Shown one piece after another: positions 52,457-61,830 of a DNA stretch of 64,000 nucleotides. The translations under genes were made by a program, and so were the position numbers. Numbering within the stretch: the first letter of the stretch is position 1; every line of letters begins with the position of its first letter. The notes under the pieces were generated by a model that worked only from the letters and a program-made list of their open reading frames with translations, did not search any database and had not been told where the DNA came from. The stretch is from Actinomyces sp. GTDB taxonomy: Bacteria; Actinomycetota; Actinomycetes; Actinomycetales; Actinomycetaceae. The DNA lies in NCBI RefSeq assembly GCF_030530635.1, contig NZ_JAUMUL010000010.1, forward strand, positions 1 to 64,000. Direction: 5' to 3'.

Positions 52457-52909
52457 ATGACTTGGCCGTGGTGGATCGGAGCCGCCCTGGTTCTGGGCGT
52501 TATAGAGACGTTGACGGCGGATCTCACCTTCCTCATGCTCTCGGGCGGTGCCCTGGGCGCCGCCCTGGCCGCCCTGCTGGGCGCGCCCATATGGGTGCAG
52601 GTGATCGTATTCGCCGTGGTGGCGACGCTGCTGCTGGCGGCGGTTCGTCCCTGGGTCAAGCGGCACCTGGCCGCCACCACGCCCCAGATGCGCACCAATG
52701 CCCAGGCCCGCATCGGTCGTGACGCCACCGCATTGACCGCAATCGACTCCCGTGACGGTCGCATCAACCTGGACGGTGAGGAGTGGAGCGCACGCCTGGC
52801 CGCCGCCCCGGAGGCATACGGTACCAATGCCGGCGCGCACATAGCGCCCGGGGCGGGCGTGCGCGTGGTCGCCATCGATGGCGCCGTCGCCGTCGTCGTT
52901 CCGAAATGA
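52457..52909 (+). CDS. NfeD-like membrane protein
   Basis: The 150-residue protein has two or three hydrophobic segments (WWIGAALVLGVIETLTADLT; IWVQVIVFAVVATLLLAAVR) and a C-terminal OB-fold domain with RIGRDATALTAID and GRINLDGEEWSAR, the NfeD signature. NfeD proteins pair with SPFH/stomatin proteins in membrane microdomains; an SPFH gene follows after 121 bp. An AGGAGG ribosome-binding site precedes the ATG. Confidence 0.9.
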   Translation: MTWPWWIGAALVLGVIETLTADLTFLMLSGGALGAALAALLGAPIWVQVIVFAVVATLLLAAVRPWVKRHLAATTPQMRTNAQARIGRDATALTAIDSRDGRINLDGEEWSARLAAAPEAYGTNAGAHIAPGAGVRVVAIDGAVAVVVPK

Positions 52910-53030
52910 CTTCAATGAGCCCCGATAGTGATCACCGACGGCGAATCCGGGCGGGGAGGGGCGGGGTTCGGCCGATGACGGGCTTCACAATCGCGTATGC
53001 TGCTGGTCAAGTTTACGGAAAGGTCTACTC

Positions 53031-54272
53031 GTGATTGGATTCGAGGCCGTGCTCCTAGTGATTCTCGTACTACTGCTGCTGCTCGTGATCGTGGCCCTGT
53101 TCCGGGCGGTGCAGATCGTTCCGCAGTCCTATGCGATCATCGTCGAGCGCCTGGGTAAGTTCCAGGCCGAGTACGGCGCGGGCATGCACCTGCTGGTGCC
53201 CTTCATCGACCGTGTGCGCACCACCGTCGATCTGCGTGAGCAGGTCGTGTCCTTCCCGCCGCAGCCCGTGATCACCTCCGACAACCTGGTGGTGTCCATC
53301 GACTCAGTCATCTACTACCAGGTCACCGACCCCAAGCGGGCCACCTACGAGATCTCCAGCTACCTGCAGGCCATCGAGCAGCTGACCGTCACCACGCTGC
53401 GCAACGTCATCGGCGCCATGGACCTGGAGCAGACGCTCACCAGCCGCGACCAGATCAACGGCCAGCTGCGCGGCGTCCTGGACCAGGCCACCGGCCGCTG
53501 GGGCATCCGCGTGAGCAACGTGGAGCTGAAGTCCATTGACCCGCCCGCATCCATCCAGGGCGCCATGGAGCAGCAGATGCGTGCCGAACGCGACCGCCGT
53601 GCCGCCATCCTGACCGCCGAGGGCGTCAAGCAGTCCCAGATCCTCACCGCCGAGGGTGACAAGCAGTCCGCCATTCTGCGCGCCGAGGGCCAGGCCCAGT
53701 CCGCGATCCTCAAGGCGCAGGGTGAGTCGCGCGCCATCCTGCAGGTCTTCGATGCCATCCACCGCGGCAACGCCGACCCCAAGCTGCTGGCCTACCAGTA
53801 CCTGCAGACCCTGCCGAAGATCGCCAACGGCTCCTCGTCCAAGATGTGGATCGTCCCGACCGAGTTCACCGCCGCGCTGGACGGCATTGCCGGCGCTTTG
53901 GGGGGCAAGTCCGGTGGCGGTCCCGGTTCGGCGGCCTTTGACGGTAGCGCTGATGGCGATGTGGGGGTGGATGTCTCCGGCATGGAGACGACGCTGGATA
54001 TCGCAGGCGATCTGGCCGCCACCAGTTTGCAGGCTCCCGAGGAGGCCCTGGCCCAGGCGCGTGGTGAGGCCGCCTCCGCTTCACAGGAGGTCGAGGCCGC
54101 GGACACGACCCCGGGCACCGATCCCTCCGCGGCGCCGGCACCCAGGCCGCGGTCAGCCGAGCACTCCGGCGGTTCCAGGACGACCACGCCGCCCACCTCC
54201 GGCGGTCATGCCGAGGTTCCGCCCTCGGGCGATGTACCGCCGTCGATCCCACCCCTGGGCCGGGATGCGTGA
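53031..54272 (+). CDS. SPFH/band-7 (stomatin-like) membrane protein
   Basis: The 413-residue product has an N-terminal membrane segment (about 5-30), then the SPFH domain: IVPQSYAIIVERLGKFQAEY, VSFPPQPVITSDNLVVSIDS and LRNVIGAMDLEQTLTSRDQI. A coiled-coil with an 11-residue repeat (QSQILTAEGDKQSAILRAEG, continuing QAQSAILKAQGESRAI) follows. The last 120 residues are Ala/Ser/Pro-rich and disordered. It probably oligomerises as a membrane scaffold with the NfeD partner. GTG start. Confidence 0.9.
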   Translation: MIGFEAVLLVILVLLLLLVIVALFRAVQIVPQSYAIIVERLGKFQAEYGAGMHLLVPFIDRVRTTVDLREQVVSFPPQPVITSDNLVVSIDSVIYYQVTDPKRATYEISSYLQAIEQLTVTTLRNVIGAMDLEQTLTSRDQINGQLRGVLDQATGRWGIRVSNVELKSIDPPASIQGAMEQQMRAERDRRAAILTAEGVKQSQILTAEGDKQSAILRAEGQAQSAILKAQGESRAILQVFDAIHRGNADPKLLAYQYLQTLPKIANGSSSKMWIVPTEFTAALDGIAGALGGKSGGGPGSAAFDGSADGDVGVDVSGMETTLDIAGDLAATSLQAPEEALAQARGEAASASQEVEAADTTPGTDPSAAPAPRPRSAEHSGGSRTTTPPTSGGHAEVPPSGDVPPSIPPLGRDA

Positions 54273-54344
54273 GACGCGTCCCAAGCGCGTGACGGAAGTT
54301 GAGATAAGCGGGCGTCGGCGGACGACTGGTTGTAACCTCACGAA

Positions 54345-56102
54345 GTGCTCCTCAAGACACTTCGTCACTACCTGCGGCCGTACAAGGTCTCGTTGACGAT
54401 CGTCTTCGTCCTCAAGATCATTGAGACGATCGCCGTTCTGTCGCTGCCCACCCTCAACGCCGACATCATCAACGACGGCGTGGTCACAGGCGATACGGAC
54501 AAGATCTGGTCTCTGGGCGGGCGGATGCTCGCCATCACCGTGCTCCAGGGCGTTGTGGCGGTCGTCGGCACCTATCTCGCGTCCAAGGCCTCCATGGGGC
54601 TCGGCCGCCAGATGCGCAGGGACATCTTCAGCCACGTTCAGCGATTCAACCTGGAGGAGGTCTCCCGCTTCGGCGCCCCCTCCCTGATAACCCGCTCGAC
54701 CAACGACATCCAGCAGGTACAGATGGTCGTGTTCATGGCGTCGGCCATGATGCTCATGGCTCCGATCATGCTGGTGGGTGGCACCGTGATGGCTTTGCGC
54801 GTGGACGTGCCCCTGTCCGCTCTGCTGCTGGTGCTCATCCCGCTGCTGCTGGTGGTGGTCGGTGTGCTCATGAGTCGGCTGCTGCCACACTTCCGGGTGA
54901 TGCAGTCCCGCATCGACCGCGTCAACCTGGTCATGCGTGAGCAGATTCAGGGCGTGCGCGTGATCCGGGCCTTTGTGCGGCACCAGGAGCGCGGCGAGGT
55001 CTTCAGACAGGCCAACGACGACCTGACCGACACCTCTTTGCGCATCGGCCGTCTGTTCGCGATGCTGTTTCCGGCAGTGACGGTGATCATGAACCTGGCC
55101 TCAATCGGTGTGATGTGGTTCGGGGGGCTGCGCATCAACGACGGACTGCTGGAGGTCGGCGACCTGACCGCCTTCCTGAACTACATCATGCAGATCCTCT
55201 TCTCCGTCATGATCGCGGTCATGATGGTGACCATCCTGCCGCGCGCCCAGGTGGCCGCCGGGCGCTTCCAAGAGGTCATGGCCGTGGACCCGGCCATCAA
55301 GGCGCCCGCCGAGCCCAAGCACCTGCCCGCCGCCGGAGGCGGCCGGGCCGGGGCCCGCGGGCGCAGGGTGAGACTGGACAACGTCACCTTCCGGTACCCC
55401 GGCGCGGACTCCCGGGTGTTGGCCGAGATCAACATCGACATGGCGCCGGGCACCACCACCGCCTTCATCGGCTCCACCGGTTCGGGTAAATCCACGCTGG
55501 CCAATCTGCTGCCGCGGCTGCTGGATGTGACCGAGGGGTCGGTGAGCATTGACGGCGTGGATGTGCGCGACCTGGACCCCCACGAGTTGCGCGAGAATGT
55601 GGCCACGGTCCCACAGAAGGCCTACCTGTTCTCCGGAACCATCCGCTCCACACTGCTGCACGGACGGCAGGACGCCACTGATGCCGAACTGTGGGACGCC
55701 CTTGAGGCCGCACAGGCCGCCGGCTTCGTGCAGGCACTGGACGACGGGCTCGACCATCAGGTCGATCAGGGCGGTGTCAACTTTTCCGGCGGCCAGCGTC
55801 AGCGGCTCGCGATTGCCCGCGCCCTGGTGCGCAGGGCGGGCGTGTACGTCTTCGACGACTCCTTCTCCGCCCTCGACTACGCCACCGACGCCCGCCTGCG
55901 GGCCGGCCTGCCTCGGGCCACCGGCGGGGCGACGATCGTGGTCGTCGCCCAGCGCGTGGCCTCCGTGCGCAACGCCGACCAGATCGTGGTTCTGGACGAG
56001 GGCCACGTGGTCGGCATCGGCACCCACAACGCCCTAATGGACGCCTGCCCCACCTATGCGGAGATCGTCCTGTCCCAGATCAGCGCCGAGGAGGCCGCAT
56101 GA
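54345..56102 (+). CDS. ABC exporter half with degenerate ATP site
   Basis: The 585-residue protein has six membrane helices (about 15-310) and an ATPase domain with Walker A FIGSTGSGKSTLANLLPRLL and signature NFSGGQRQRLAIARALV. The catalytic Glu after Walker B is Asp (VYVFDDSFSALD), and the H-loop His is Gln (VVVAQRVASV). Such a degenerate site is characteristic of one subunit in heterodimeric exporters; the consensus site is formed with the next gene's product. The stop overlaps that gene by 4 bases. GTG start at 54345. Confidence 0.93.
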   Translation: MLLKTLRHYLRPYKVSLTIVFVLKIIETIAVLSLPTLNADIINDGVVTGDTDKIWSLGGRMLAITVLQGVVAVVGTYLASKASMGLGRQMRRDIFSHVQRFNLEEVSRFGAPSLITRSTNDIQQVQMVVFMASAMMLMAPIMLVGGTVMALRVDVPLSALLLVLIPLLLVVVGVLMSRLLPHFRVMQSRIDRVNLVMREQIQGVRVIRAFVRHQERGEVFRQANDDLTDTSLRIGRLFAMLFPAVTVIMNLASIGVMWFGGLRINDGLLEVGDLTAFLNYIMQILFSVMIAVMMVTILPRAQVAAGRFQEVMAVDPAIKAPAEPKHLPAAGGGRAGARGRRVRLDNVTFRYPGADSRVLAEINIDMAPGTTTAFIGSTGSGKSTLANLLPRLLDVTEGSVSIDGVDVRDLDPHELRENVATVPQKAYLFSGTIRSTLLHGRQDATDAELWDALEAAQAAGFVQALDDGLDHQVDQGGVNFSGGQRQRLAIARALVRRAGVYVFDDSFSALDYATDARLRAGLPRATGGATIVVVAQRVASVRNADQIVVLDEGHVVGIGTHNALMDACPTYAEIVLSQISAEEAA

Positions 56103-58093
56103 GCCACGGACCCGGGCCTGGACCGGCCCCCAACCAGAAGGCGCAGGACTTCCGCGGCACCTGGAAGCGCCTGCTGCGTGAGCTGAGGCCCGAGCGGATG
56201 CGCATCGGCGCAGTCATGATCCTCACCGCGGCCGCGGTGGTCCTGAACGTGGCCGCCCCGAAGGTCATGGCCCGGGCCACCAACGTCATCTTCGAGGGGG
56301 TGCTGGGCAAGCTGCTGGCATCTTTCGGACTGCCGGCGGGCCTTTCCGGAGAGCAGCTGGAGCAGGTGCTGCGCACGTCCGGCCAGGACACCTATGCGGA
56401 CATGCTCTCCGCCTATAACGTGGTCGTGGGGCGGGGCCTGGACGGTGGCGCCCTGATGGTGATCCTGCTGCAGACCCTGGCCCTTTACGTGCTCTCGGCA
56501 CTGTTCCTGTGGTTGCAGGGCCGTATTCTGGCCGGCGTGATTCAGCGCACCGGGCAGCGCATGCGTGCCGAGGTGGCGGCCAAACTGGACCGGGTGCCGC
56601 TTTCCTACATCGATCACGGCTCCCGGGGAGACATGCTCTCCCGCGTGACCAACGACGTCGACAACATCACCCAGACTCTGCAACAGACCATCTCGCAGGC
56701 GCTCAACTCGGTCATCACGGTGATCGGCGTGTTCGCCATGATGCTGACGGTATCGGTGCAGCTGTCACTGGTGTCGCTGGCCACCCTGCCCGTGGCACTG
56801 ATCATCACGCTGGTGATCGCCGCCCGGGCACAGCCGCACTTCACCGCGCAGTGGGATGCCACCGGGGATGTCTCCGGCGTCGTCGAAGAGGCCTTCACCG
56901 GCCACGAGGCGGTCACCCTGTTCAACTCCGAACAGACCTTCAATGAGCTGTTCGAGCGGGAGAATCAGCGCCTGTATGAGGGCTCCTACAAGGCCCAGTG
57001 GATCTCCGGGACCATCCAACCGGCCATGCGGGTCGTCTCCAACCTCAACTTCGTGATCATCGCCGTCATCGGCGGTGTGCGGATCACCAGCGGCCAGATG
57101 ACTCTGGGTGACGTACAGGCCTTCATCCAGTACTCCCAGCAGTTCACCCAGCCCATCACCCAGCTGGCCTCCATGGCCAATCTGCTGCAGTCGGGCGCGG
57201 CCAGCGCCGAGCGGCTGTTCGAGATCATGGACGCCCCCGAGGAGACCGACACGGCCGCCGTCGCACTGCCCGAACGGGTGGCCGGCCGCGTCGTCTTCGA
57301 CCACGTGAAGTTCTCCTACAGCCCCGACACCGAGCTGATCACCGACCTGAATCTAACGGTCGAGCCCGGGCAGACGGTCGCCATTGTCGGTCCCACCGGT
57401 GCCGGCAAGACCACCCTGGTCAACCTGCTGCTGCGGTTCTACGAGCCGCAGTCCGGGGCGATCACGCTGGACGGCATCGACATCCGGGAGCTTGCGCGTG
57501 ATGAGTTGCGCGAGCAGATCGGCATGGTGCTGCAGGACACCTGGCTGTTCGAGGGCACGATCGGCGAGAACATCGCCTTCGGCGCCAAGCACGCCACCGA
57601 TGAGCGGGTCAGGCAGGCCGCCAGGGCCGCTAGCGTGGACCACATCGTGCGTTCGCTGCCCGACGGTTACGACACGATCATTGACGACTCCGGCGCGGGC
57701 GTCTCGGCCGGCGAGAAGCAGCTGATCACCATCGCCCGCGCCTTCCTCGCCGACCGGCAGATACTGGTTCTGGACGAGGCCACGTCCTCGGTGGACACCC
57801 GCACTGAAGTGCTGGTGCAGAAGGCCATGGTCGGCCTGCGGCAGGGGCGCACCAGCTTCGTGATCGCCCACCGCCTGTCCACGATCCGTGACGCGGACAC
57901 CATCTTGGTGATGGAGCACGGCGACATCGTCGAGCAGGGCAACCACGAGGAACTCATGTCTGCCCGCGGCGCCTACTACGAGCTGTACCAGAGCCAGTTC
58001 GCCGGGCCGGAGGCGGAGGAGGATGCGGCCGTCGAGACCGATCCCCTGTTGACCGTGTTGGATCGGGACGACAAGGGCAAGATGCGCTCGTGA
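56099..58093 (+). CDS. ABC exporter half with consensus ATP site
   Basis: The 664-residue partner has a membrane region with an insertion (about 65-110) between the first two helices, and a consensus ATPase: Walker A IVGPTGAGKTTLVNLLLRFY, signature GVSAGEKQLITIARAFL, Walker B ILVLDEATSSVDT and H-loop VIAHRLSTIRDADT. Combined with the preceding subunit it forms a heterodimeric multidrug- or lipid-type exporter. It overlaps both neighbours by 4 bases. Confidence 0.94.
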   Translation: MSHGPGPGPAPNQKAQDFRGTWKRLLRELRPERMRIGAVMILTAAAVVLNVAAPKVMARATNVIFEGVLGKLLASFGLPAGLSGEQLEQVLRTSGQDTYADMLSAYNVVVGRGLDGGALMVILLQTLALYVLSALFLWLQGRILAGVIQRTGQRMRAEVAAKLDRVPLSYIDHGSRGDMLSRVTNDVDNITQTLQQTISQALNSVITVIGVFAMMLTVSVQLSLVSLATLPVALIITLVIAARAQPHFTAQWDATGDVSGVVEEAFTGHEAVTLFNSEQTFNELFERENQRLYEGSYKAQWISGTIQPAMRVVSNLNFVIIAVIGGVRITSGQMTLGDVQAFIQYSQQFTQPITQLASMANLLQSGAASAERLFEIMDAPEETDTAAVALPERVAGRVVFDHVKFSYSPDTELITDLNLTVEPGQTVAIVGPTGAGKTTLVNLLLRFYEPQSGAITLDGIDIRELARDELREQIGMVLQDTWLFEGTIGENIAFGAKHATDERVRQAARAASVDHIVRSLPDGYDTIIDDSGAGVSAGEKQLITIARAFLADRQILVLDEATSSVDTRTEVLVQKAMVGLRQGRTSFVIAHRLSTIRDADTILVMEHGDIVEQGNHEELMSARGAYYELYQSQFAGPEAEEDAAVETDPLLTVLDRDDKGKMRS

Positions 58094-58959
58094 TCATTGC
58101 GCTCGAGCAACTTGACGACGCCGATCCCCGGCTGGCCGACTACACGCAGCTGACGGATGTGGCGCTGCGGCGCCGCCTGGAGGCCGAACACGGCCTGTAC
58201 ATGGCCGAGTCCACCAAGGTGATCTCCCGGGCGGTGGCCGCCGGACACGCACCCCGCTCCTTCCTGATGGCACCGCGCCACTGGGAGCAGATGCGGCCGG
58301 TGATCGCGGCCGCCACCGGCTGCGGCGGGAGCGACGACGGCGGTGATGTCCCTGTATTCATCGCCCCAGAGGAACTGCTGGAGACCCTGACCGGCTTCCA
58401 CCTGCACCGCGGAGCCCTGGCGGCCATGCACCGACCCGCCCTGGTCGGCGTCACCGAGCTGCTGGCGGGCGCCCGGGGCGGGGCCGGGGCGCGACGCATC
58501 GCCGTCTTGGAGGATCTGGTGGACCACACGAATGTGGGGGCCGTCTTTCGCAGCGCCGCCGCCCTCGGCGTTGACGCCGTACTGGTCACTCCGCGCTGTG
58601 CAGACCCGCTGTATCGGCGCAGCGTGCGCGTGTCCATGGGCACCGTCTTCCAGGTCCCGTGGACGCGCATCGAGCGTTGGCCCGCCCTGGATGAGCTGCA
58701 CGCGGGCGGCTGGACGGTGGCGGCGCTGGCACTGACCGATGACTCGGTCGGTCTGGACGACTTCGTCGCCTCGCCGGCCTGCACCGACCCGGAGGGGAGG
58801 GTGGCGGTGGTGCTGGGCGCCGAGGGCGATGGGCTGAGTCGTCGCACCATCGCCGCCGCCGACGCCGTCGTGCGCATCCCCATGGCCGGGGGAGTGGACT
58901 CCCTGAACGTGGCCGCGGCCGCCGCCGTCGCCTTCTGGGAGCTGCGGGCGCGGGCCTGA
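58090..58959 (+). CDS. SpoU-family RNA 2'-O-methyltransferase
   Basis: The 289-residue product has an N-terminal substrate-binding part (YMAESTKVISRAVAAGHAPR, residues about 38-57) and the SPOUT domain with all three SpoU motifs: DHTNVGAVFRSAAALGVDAV, VLGAEGDGLS and IPMAGGVDSLNVAAAAAVAF. It methylates a ribose in rRNA or tRNA; the target is unknown. The GTG at 58090 overlaps the exporter stop, so it is cotranscribed with the exporter genes. Confidence 0.9.
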   Translation: MIIALEQLDDADPRLADYTQLTDVALRRRLEAEHGLYMAESTKVISRAVAAGHAPRSFLMAPRHWEQMRPVIAAATGCGGSDDGGDVPVFIAPEELLETLTGFHLHRGALAAMHRPALVGVTELLAGARGGAGARRIAVLEDLVDHTNVGAVFRSAAALGVDAVLVTPRCADPLYRRSVRVSMGTVFQVPWTRIERWPALDELHAGGWTVAALALTDDSVGLDDFVASPACTDPEGRVAVVLGAEGDGLSRRTIAAADAVVRIPMAGGVDSLNVAAAAAVAFWELRARA

Positions 58960-59299
58960 ATCTAGGTTGGCGTGCGCCATATATGGGGCATGCAACGAGG
59001 ACCTGGGAACCGTTGGTCCACCTCGGTCGGCTCTAAGAACTTCCTCCGCTGAGGGAAGCGCCGAGCAGGCTTCAGCTACGGGCTGCACGCAACCACGCCC
59101 AACGGAACGAAGCCATCAAGTCTCTGCGCCCATGTAACGAACGACAGCATGGCTAACGTAACGATTGTGTCCCGATGCCGATGTGCTGCTGGATGAGGTA
59201 GACGTCGCGGACCTAATCTAGGCACAAGCCTTGGGCGCCTGACCAACAAGGTGTGACCTGATCCACGACGACCGAGACGCTCGGTGGAAAGATAAGACG
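58960..59299. other. 340-bp noncoding gap at the edge of a lower-GC region
   Basis: I see no complete gene here. The base composition becomes more A/T-rich from this point on. The octamer AATCTAGG occurs at 58959-58966, just after the methyltransferase stop, and again at 59215-59222. A short frame ending at 59220 (CPDADVLLDEVDVADLI) may be the tail of a lost gene. The promoter of the downstream operon should lie here; no clear -35/-10 pair was found. Confidence 0.5.
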
Positions 59300-61195
59300 A
59301 TGGTGGAATCTGACAAGAGCCGTTCCCTGACGATCGAGCATTTGCAGGCTACGATGAGCGACACTGGGGCCCCGCGGCGCCAACTGCCGGAGCGCGTTAC
59401 CGGTGCGGAAGCCATTGCCCTGATTCTCGGGTATATGGGAACCAAGACTGTGTTTGCTTACGCAGGAACTTCAGAACTTGCCTTGTGTGACGCGGTCGAT
59501 CGCCACCCTTCGCTTGAGCTAATCAACGGGAGAGGCGACAAGGAAAGCGCGTTCATGGCGGCTGGAGGGTGCCTCCTCCGGCCAAGACGTGCTGCCGCGA
59601 TCTTGCACGGCGCGCGAGGCCTGACGAACGCGGCCGGTGCCATTGCAGACGCACGGAGGAGTGAATCAGGGACGTTGTTTGTCGTCGGTCTCCCCTCTTC
59701 AACGTCGGTGGAGTATCTGCCTCCACACGCGGAAAACGGGCTCATGCCCGCTATCGGTACATTTGTTGACTGGTGGTGGGAAGCGCCCGGCATGGATGTA
59801 ATCGAGAAGAATCCTGAGACCGCAAGAACATTCTGCACGAAAGTCGTCGAGGCTGTTGAGTTCATCAGCCAACTGCCTGCTCGGCCTGCAATGATCGGCG
59901 TGCCGCAGGACGTTGCGGAAACCGCATGGATTCCGGCGAAGACTATCGTCGACACCGTGGAGCATAGCGCGGAGCCGCTACCCGATGAACGCGTCCAGTC
60001 GCCCGAGAATGGTGCCTTGACTGAGGCGATCAATCTCGTGAGGCAATCTAGAAAACCCCTGATCCTTGTGGATGACTATGCTCTAAGGTATCCAGGAATA
60101 ATCGAAAGTCTCGACCTATTCTCTCGCCGCATCAACGCGCCGGTGCTGCAATTGCGCTACCGGCGTGGGCCGATGCTGTTCCAGCGCCTTCGGTCCGAAC
60201 AGGTGAACAACTTTGTAGGATGGCTTAACCAATTCAGTGGAGAGCACTCAGAACTGCTCAGTGAATGTGACCTATTTATCACCGTCGAGGATCGGAATAT
60301 CTACCAGCGGGTAGTAGGAGACCTTCCAAAATCACGAAGGATTGCGATTACGGGATTCCCCGAGAAGACCGCAAAAAACAAGTATATCCGCGATTCCGAC
60401 CTCGTGGTGGCGGGTTCTCCTGCCGAGGCGATGGCGGCTGTCGCCGCCGCGTTCCCGGCCGCTGAACGTTCTCCTTGGTGGCAACTTGACATCGAAGAAG
60501 CGGCGCGAGTAACCCCCGAGCCGGCAAATGAACTCGTTGAATATCAGCGGACCGAAATCGTGCGAGCGCTGACCCTCGCGTTCCCCGACGAGCACAAACA
60601 GCCTGTTATAGTGGATGACAGCCAGATGTTCGGCGGACTGATTTCGGAGCGATATGACTTGCTACCGAGCAATATCCGCGTGTTTGGAAGCCACGGCGGA
60701 TTCGTCGGTAGCGGTGTGTCGATGGCGACTGGCCTGGCGATAGTCGAACGAGAATGCTCCGTTCTGTGTACACTTGGCGACCAAGGACTAACGAACGCAA
60801 TTCAGGGGCTAGTGTGTGCAGCGGAGCAGGAAGCGCCCATCACGTACATAGTGTGCAACAATGGAATGTCCGTGTCTCTAACCAAACAGTCTAGCGCCAC
60901 GAATCCGAATTGGTTTGGCGGCGGCACGCGCGGGTATCTGAAAAATACGCCCAGGTGGTCGTACGTCGATCTCGCACGGGCCCTCGGAATGCTCGGGGTG
61001 AAAGTGTCCGTACCTATCGGACCCGACGAGCCGACTATATCCGCAGCGGCGGCGGACTTGCGCGACGCAATCCTCCAATGCAACAACCACAATGGGCCTA
61101 GTCTGATTGAACTTGCCCTTCCGTCGGATCCCGCGGCATGGCGCGGAATTTGGCTGACTCAAGGATTCGAACAGTTCAAGGTGGCTAAGTCATGA
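59300..61195 (+). CDS. Thiamine-diphosphate enzyme, acetolactate-synthase/decarboxylase-like
   Basis: The 631-residue product has the three-domain fold of acetolactate synthase and 2-oxoacid decarboxylases. The N-terminal PYR domain carries the conserved Glu in GRGDKESAFMAAGG (Glu82), though the usual preceding His is Gly. The C-terminal PP domain has the ThDP motif LGDQGLTNA (about 492-500) and ends with CNN (519-521), the expected spacing. The middle domain holds LVDDYALRYPG. Family members decarboxylate a 2-oxoacid and may ligate the acyl group; the substrate is unknown. An ATG at 59357 is an alternative start. It overlaps the transaldolase gene. Confidence 0.82.
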   Translation: MVESDKSRSLTIEHLQATMSDTGAPRRQLPERVTGAEAIALILGYMGTKTVFAYAGTSELALCDAVDRHPSLELINGRGDKESAFMAAGGCLLRPRRAAAILHGARGLTNAAGAIADARRSESGTLFVVGLPSSTSVEYLPPHAENGLMPAIGTFVDWWWEAPGMDVIEKNPETARTFCTKVVEAVEFISQLPARPAMIGVPQDVAETAWIPAKTIVDTVEHSAEPLPDERVQSPENGALTEAINLVRQSRKPLILVDDYALRYPGIIESLDLFSRRINAPVLQLRYRRGPMLFQRLRSEQVNNFVGWLNQFSGEHSELLSECDLFITVEDRNIYQRVVGDLPKSRRIAITGFPEKTAKNKYIRDSDLVVAGSPAEAMAAVAAAFPAAERSPWWQLDIEEAARVTPEPANELVEYQRTEIVRALTLAFPDEHKQPVIVDDSQMFGGLISERYDLLPSNIRVFGSHGGFVGSGVSMATGLAIVERECSVLCTLGDQGLTNAIQGLVCAAEQEAPITYIVCNNGMSVSLTKQSSATNPNWFGGGTRGYLKNTPRWSYVDLARALGMLGVKVSVPIGPDEPTISAAAADLRDAILQCNNHNGPSLIELALPSDPAAWRGIWLTQGFEQFKVAKS

Positions 61196-61830
61196 AGCGT
61201 GCAATTTTCCTTGACTCGGCGTCGTTGCGCGACGCCGAACACGCCGAAGAAATCGGATGTGTTGGCGGCATTACAATGAACCCGACACTGCTTGCACGAG
61301 AGCACGTTAGCGACGTGTATAGCCACGTCCGAGACATTATGGACATATTCTCCGGGCTGATAATGTATCAACCTGTTGCGGATCAGTCTGGATACCTAAA
61401 AGACGCATTAAAAGTAGCTGAACTGGCGCCAGAAAGAATATGCATTAAACTGCCCCCTCTCGAAGGGTACATGCGGACCGGTCGGCGTCTAGTTTCGGAT
61501 GGATACGCTATTGCGTTGACCGCAGTTACCAGCGGTGAACAAGTTGCGATAGCCGAGGCGATCGACGCAAGCTACATAATTCCGTACGTCAGCCGCGCAG
61601 CCAATGACGAACGTGGGAGTGACAACATCGTCGGCGACATCATGGCTTACGGAACTGGCGGCGTTCCAGTGATCGCGGCGTCCGTGAAGAACATGCGTCA
61701 GCTTTCGGGCAGTTATATGCAAGGAGCCTACGGCGTCTCGACATCAATTGCCGTGATTAGAACATTGTTGTCCAATGAAATGGCGTTGGAAGCAATGCGG
61801 TCCTTTAACTCGGAATACGCGAATGACTGA
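61192..61830 (+). CDS. Transaldolase of the fructose-6-phosphate aldolase (FSA/TalC) type
   Basis: The 212-residue TIM-barrel has FLDSASLRDAEHAEEIG (family FVDTA start), VGGITMNPTLLA (TTNPSL motif), the Schiff-base lysine in ICIKLPPLEG (Lys86), and PYVSRAANDERG plus VIAASVKNM. The usual TNVTLV motif is IALTAV, so the active site differs from canonical FSA. Such enzymes transfer or add dihydroxyacetone units to aldehydes. The ATG overlaps the ThDP-enzyme stop by 4 bases, and its own 3' end overlaps the DXS-like gene by 8 bases. Confidence 0.85.
   Translation: MKRAIFLDSASLRDAEHAEEIGCVGGITMNPTLLAREHVSDVYSHVRDIMDIFSGLIMYQPVADQSGYLKDALKVAELAPERICIKLPPLEGYMRTGRRLVSDGYAIALTAVTSGEQVAIAEAIDASYIIPYVSRAANDERGSDNIVGDIMAYGTGGVPVIAASVKNMRQLSGSYMQGAYGVSTSIAVIRTLLSNEMALEAMRSFNSEYAND

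Noticed and set aside
59218..59445. Short minus-strand open frame over the operon start
   Set aside because: Overlaps the 5' end of the ThDP-enzyme gene and shows no recognisable segment.
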